From the NCBI GenBank assembly GCA_002869585.1, contig PKUO01000105.1, positions 86,156-150,155 of the forward strand: a stretch of DNA of 64,000 nucleotides. Reading direction: 5' to 3'. This document shows, piece after piece, positions 61,132-64,000 of this stretch (within the stretch, counting starts at the first letter, position 1; each line of letters starts with the position of its first letter). Origin of the DNA: Sedimenticola sp. (GTDB lineage: Bacteria > Pseudomonadota > Gammaproteobacteria > Chromatiales > Chromatiaceae). The notes under the pieces are model-generated. The model was given only the letters and a program-made list of their open reading frames with translations. It had not been told where the DNA came from and ran no database searches. A program made the position numbers and the translations under genes.

Positions 61132-61736
61132 TGTCCACTCCCGATGCCACGGCGATAGATGGTAAAAGCCCCTTTCGCATCGGCCGGCATCCTTTGCACA
61201 TTGCCTGACAGCATTGATTGCATTACCAACCCCTGGATGGAACCGATAAACAGGGTCGCGGCAGCCGAAGTATCAATCTCCGCAGAGATCTGACCCTGCT
61301 GCTTGCCCTGTTCGATCAAAGATCCCAAACGTTTGCTGTAACGCTTGATCAGGGTCTGTGCCATCAATTTTGCCGGGGTCTCTTCAGCCCGTTGCAATTC
61401 GCCGAACATCATGCGTGGCACACCGGGATGATTCATCACAAACTCGATATGTGCCATGAACATCGCCTCCAGGGCCTCGATGGGCGATTCGGCACTCTTC
61501 GCCGCACGCTCTACCCGGTCGAGCAGTTTCTCGGCAACCCATTCCATCACCGCCTGCCAAATAGCCTCCTTGTTGGAAAAATGCCTGAACAACGCACCCT
61601 GTGTAAGGCTCATGCGTTTGGCAATGGCAGCGGTGGTGATATCGTTGGGATTCTGTTCGGCAGCCAGTTCAACCACGGCTTCAACAGTCACTGCTCGACG
61701 CTCTTCGGCGGGTAGATGCCTGGCGTGGGATTCCAT
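61128..61736 (-). CDS. TetR/AcrR-family regulator of the exporter operon
   Basis: A 202-residue TetR-type repressor. The N-terminal HTH (ITTAAIAKRMSLTQGALFRHFSNKEAIW, residues about 30-57) is followed by a helical ligand domain with a TetR_C-like FVMNHPGVPRMMFGELQ. The ATG at 61736 has GGAG six bases upstream, so it is preferred over the ATG at 61748. It heads the exporter operon by overlap with the adaptor gene and probably represses its own promoter through the palindrome at 61749-61772. Confidence 0.92.
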   Translation of the reverse strand: MESHARHLPAEERRAVTVEAVVELAAEQNPNDITTAAIAKRMSLTQGALFRHFSNKEAIWQAVMEWVAEKLLDRVERAAKSAESPIEALEAMFMAHIEFVMNHPGVPRMMFGELQRAEETPAKLMAQTLIKRYSKRLGSLIEQGKQQGQISAEIDTSAAATLFIGSIQGLVMQSMLSGNVQRMPADAKGAFTIYRRGIGSGQ

Positions 61737-61748
61737 AACAAACTCCAT

Positions 61749-61772
61749 AAGATAGTAATTGATTACTTACTT
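61749..61772. promoter_or_regulatory. probable TetR operator
   Basis: AGTAAT-TG-ATTACT is a perfect 6-base-arm palindrome, extended by AAG and CTT arms outside two mismatched positions, 24 bases in all. It overlaps the -10 element of the tetR promoter and precedes the tetR start, the classical position for self-repression. Confidence 0.65.
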
Positions 61773-61796
61773 TATACAATTTATCTCCGTTGTCAA
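61769..61796 (-). promoter_or_regulatory. sigma-70 promoter of the tetR-exporter operon
   Basis: On the minus strand TTGACA (61791-61796) is followed after 16 bases by TAAAGT (61769-61774). Its -10 overlaps the palindrome described as the TetR operator. Confidence 0.6.
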
Positions 61797-61924
61797 GAGC
61801 CGGATGCTCTTTCGAAAATGAAAATTACTTGCCATTGCCCTCTGAACCGATGAACTAGATTAACCCTGACTGGTCTATAATCTGGTTAGGATTCTCTGCA
61901 GAAAATGAATCAAGGAGTTTTTCC

Positions 61925-62389
61925 ATGCGTAACCATAAAACACTGCTCTCGCTGACCTTGGCCACCGGTATTGCCGTAACCGGATGCGCCACGACACAGG
62001 GCCCGAACGAACAAGGCGGCATGGTGATTGGCGGTATTCTGGGCGGTGTCCTGGGATCTCAGGTGGGCGCGGGGAATGGCCGAACCGCTGCAATCATTAT
62101 CGGCAGCCTGGCGGGTGCGGCAATCGGTGGCAATGTCGGCCGTTACATGGACGACAATGACCGCATTAAGACTGCCCATTCATTGGAAACCGTTCGAACC
62201 GGCGTGCCTTCCAGCTGGCATAATCCCGATACCGGCTATGATTATGAGGTTACACCGACCAAAACTATCGAGGCAGACTCTGGCCCCTGCCGTGAATATA
62301 CGGTGGATGCAATGATTGGCGGTAAGAAGGAGAGAACCTACGGTACGGCCTGTAGACAGGCTGACGGTAGCTGGAAAGTTCAGAATTAA
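61925..62389 (+). CDS. glycine-zipper outer-membrane lipoprotein
   Basis: A 154-residue lipoprotein. A signal peptide with lipobox VTGC (cysteine near residue 20) is followed by a glycine-zipper 2TM segment (GGMVIGGILGGVLGSQVGAG ... GSLAGAAIGGNVG) and a C-terminal domain like the 17-kDa surface antigen (DYEVTPTKTIE ... CREYTVDAMIGGK). Related to SlyB/OsmB-type envelope proteins. Divergent from the exporter operon. Confidence 0.9.
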   Translation: MRNHKTLLSLTLATGIAVTGCATTQGPNEQGGMVIGGILGGVLGSQVGAGNGRTAAIIIGSLAGAAIGGNVGRYMDDNDRIKTAHSLETVRTGVPSSWHNPDTGYDYEVTPTKTIEADSGPCREYTVDAMIGGKKERTYGTACRQADGSWKVQN

Positions 62390-62399
62390 AGCCACAGAC

Positions 62400-62437
62400 C
62401 TTGATCTCGCGACTTTTTATGAGTTCGCGAGATCAAG
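62400..62437. repeat. perfect 13-base inverted repeat after the lipoprotein gene
   Basis: CTTGATCTCGCGA (62400-62412) and TCGCGAGATCAAG (62425-62437) are exact complements around a 12-base loop, 10 bases after the lipoprotein stop. No T-tract follows on either strand, so it is not a standard terminator; it may be factor-dependent, an RNA-stabilising hairpin, or a protein site. Confidence 0.7.
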
Positions 62438-62469
62438 AGACTGTTACTGCTGGAACATCAACCGTTCGA

Positions 62470-63017
62470 TTAACTGAAGGTCAATTCAATATTGGCCATA
62501 GCGTGTGTCATCGGGGAGTCACTGGGAAGAATCTCCCCACCCTCTTTCCGCGCGACTTTTGTCAAAAACTTCCAGATATTCAGGCTTTGCACACCATCCA
62601 CGTAGACCTGATCACCCCCGCCGACCACACAAAGCGTAAATCCTCCTGCTGCTGGCGCTTAAGCACTGCGTTGAAATAGTCCCACATCTCGATATTGACG
62701 ATATCGGTATTGCCAAACAGGGTATCTTTATAGGGCATGTGACAGGAGTAAAAAGAAAAACTGAAAGGCAGGTTCTTTTGATTGCTGCTAGTGCGAAAAC
62801 TATAGGGCTTGGCCTGCCCCAGCACGACCCTCAAGACGCCTGCGTCATTGCCATGCAGGGCATAGTCCTCCACATGGGTGGTGTCACGCTGATAGTCGTT
62901 TATGCTGAATGCAAACCTCTGCACAGATTTCGGGAGAGTGTTCAGCTCAAAGGGAACCTGTTTGAATGACGCGAAGAGCGACCGGGTTTCATCTGGAGAA
63001 TCAACAATAACAAACCG
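62470..63017 (-). pseudogene. decayed PhoD-like metallophosphatase remnant
   Basis: The minus strand reads VIVDSPDETRSLFASFKQ through PFSFSFYSCHMPYKDTLFG to EDLRFVW in one frame, then continues in another frame as GGDQVYVDGVQSLNIWKFL to a TAA at 62470-62472. SCHMPY and GGDQVYVDG are the start of a PhoD/purple-acid-type metal-binding core. The frame change is at or near a run of five G (62615-62619 on the plus strand as C), where one extra G would restore the frame. An in-frame TGA at 63018-63020 and the absent C-terminal catalytic half show it is also truncated at both ends. Confidence 0.65.
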
Positions 63018-63150
63018 TCAGATTCTCATCCACCCAGGCCGAACTCTGTCCTTATCCAACAAACCTGTTTGCTCTCGCACGGCCTCCCTGGATAGAATCA
63101 GGACTGAGCTGACAATGCCTACCAGCCACAATCCTGTAAGCGAGATTTCC

Positions 63151-64000
63151 ATGCCAGAGACACATCTGTATCCAATCAACAGCCCTGTTATTATTGCCAG
63201 AGCCTTCACAATTCTGCTGGCGCTGTTTATCTCTGGTTGCAGCCTGTTCATCAGCAAGGAAGCCGGGATTGGCAAGGCGGTCGACTGGGATGATCTACCG
63301 GGCTGGCATCAGGACAATCTTGCCGATGCCTGGCCAGCGTTAATCAGTCAGTGCACGAAACTGGCGGACAAGCAGTTAACCTGGAAGCCCATTTGCAGCG
63401 AGGCCGCAGGGCTGGACAACCCGACCGACTCACAGACCCGCGAGTTTATACTGCGCCATTTTCAACCCCACGAAATTATCGGCACAGGGGGCAGTCCCGA
63501 TGGTCTGATCACCGGGTATTATGAACCGACGCTGTTTGGCAGCTTGCAGGCGGATGAGCACTATGCCTACCCGATCTACCGCAGACCGGAATCACTGCTG
63601 GTTGTTGAACTGGGTGATCTTTACCCCAGCCTGAAAGGCAAACGCGTCCGCGGCCGGCTGGTCGGCAACAAGGTCATCGCCTATTATGATCGGGCCGCCA
63701 TCGATGGTGATGAAAAGCCCTTGAAAGGCCATGAACTGCTCTGGGTCAATGACCCTTATGATTCCTTTTTTCTGCAGATTCAGGGATCAGGCCGTGTTCA
63801 GTTGCCTGACGGATCAATCATCCATGTAGGTTACGCCGACCAGAATGGCCACCAGTACGCCTCCATCGGTAAGAAGTTGATTGAAATGGGCGAACTTACA
63901 CGAGACGAGGTAAGTCTTTTTACAATCCGGGAGTGGCTTGTACAGCATCCCCAACAAGCAATAGACCTGCTCAATCTGAACCCGAGTTATGTCTTTTTTC
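63151..64000 (+). CDS. mltA: membrane-bound lytic murein transglycosylase A (partial, runs off the window)
   Basis: From the ATG at 63151 the frame is open to the window end, giving the first 283 residues. A lipoprotein signal (RAFTILLALFISGC, lipobox cysteine at residue 30) is followed by the MltA domain: RHFQPHEIIG, DGLITGYYEPTLFGS, YPIYRRPESLL, ELLWVNDPYDSFFLQIQGSGRVQLPDG, and GHQYASIGKKLIEMGE. The catalytic aspartate and 3D domain lie past the window. It cleaves peptidoglycan from the outer membrane side. Confidence 0.95.
   Translation, partial: MPETHLYPINSPVIIARAFTILLALFISGCSLFISKEAGIGKAVDWDDLPGWHQDNLADAWPALISQCTKLADKQLTWKPICSEAAGLDNPTDSQTREFILRHFQPHEIIGTGGSPDGLITGYYEPTLFGSLQADEHYAYPIYRRPESLLVVELGDLYPSLKGKRVRGRLVGNKVIAYYDRAAIDGDEKPLKGHELLWVNDPYDSFFLQIQGSGRVQLPDGSIIHVGYADQNGHQYASIGKKLIEMGELTRDEVSLFTIREWLVQHPQQAIDLLNLNPSYVFF

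Noticed and set aside
63018..63275. 85-residue minus-strand frame with hydrophobic segments
   Set aside because: It overlaps the start and signal peptide of mltA, and its hydrophobicity is explained by antisense of that region. It is in frame with the phosphatase remnant but separated by TGA.

Overview
The window is ordinary chromosome from a motile gammaproteobacterium. The evidence is the smc-zipA-ligA order, a CsiV remnant at the left edge, RdgC, the FleQ/FleS/FleR sigma-54 flagellar cascade, and the rpsF-rpsR-DUF2232-rplI / dnaB / radA and rnr-rlmB blocks. A sulfur-oxidising, Chromatiales-like relative is a guess only; nothing here fixes the genus. I see no CRISPR array, insertion sequence, prophage or rRNA. 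There is one tRNA, tRNA-Leu(CAG).

Layout. 1-4.8 kb: tail of csiV, transaldolase, and small accessory genes (a shrunken DUF1835 protein, DUF924, a phosphatase-like protein, a cytochrome c and a PaaI thioesterase). 4.8-13.3 kb: ligA, zipA and smc on the minus strand, then queF and an FGGY pentulose-type kinase on the plus strand. 13.3-22.8 kb: a diguanylate cyclase, a chemoreceptor gene cut by a stop codon, an alpha/beta hydrolase, a stand-alone lpxA, rdgC, the three-gene AmmeMemoRadiSam set (its A gene cut by a stop codon), and a membrane GYF-like/pentapeptide-repeat protein. 22.9-38 kb: flagellar genes fliK, flhB-tail, fliEFGHIJ, fleR, fleS, fleQ (cut by a stop codon), with a PAS-GGDEF-EAL protein and a PilZ-like protein. 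38-50.5 kb: CorC-type transporter, FHA and PilZ proteins, radA, dnaB, ribosomal proteins, EamA exporter, rlmB, rnr, tRNA-Leu. 50.6-55.3 kb: a CPXCG protein, then the Anbu proteasome-like neighbourhood (alpha-E, circularly permuted ATP-grasp, Anbu, zinc peptidase). 55.4-64 kb: modABC, a TetR-controlled DevABC-like exporter, a glycine-zipper lipoprotein, a decayed PhoD-like phosphatase, and the start of mltA.

How it works together. Cyclic-di-GMP and flagellar control dominate the middle: FleQ should act with sigma-54 on fleSR, and FleR on fliE onward. Sigma-54 -24/-12 sites are visible upstream of both fleS and fliE. The broken MCP gene has a sigma-28-type promoter.

Main surprise. Three otherwise intact genes (MCP, fleQ, amrA) each carry exactly one in-frame stop, at positions where a glutamine codon is plausible (CAA/CAG to TAA/TAG). 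A fourth locus, the PhoD-like phosphatase, is a frameshifted remnant. This is either recent gene decay centred on motility, sequence error, or, least likely, stop-codon suppression. The most system-like accessory region is the Anbu neighbourhood, where the usual transglutaminase gene is missing and a zinc metallopeptidase lies directly convergent to Anbu.
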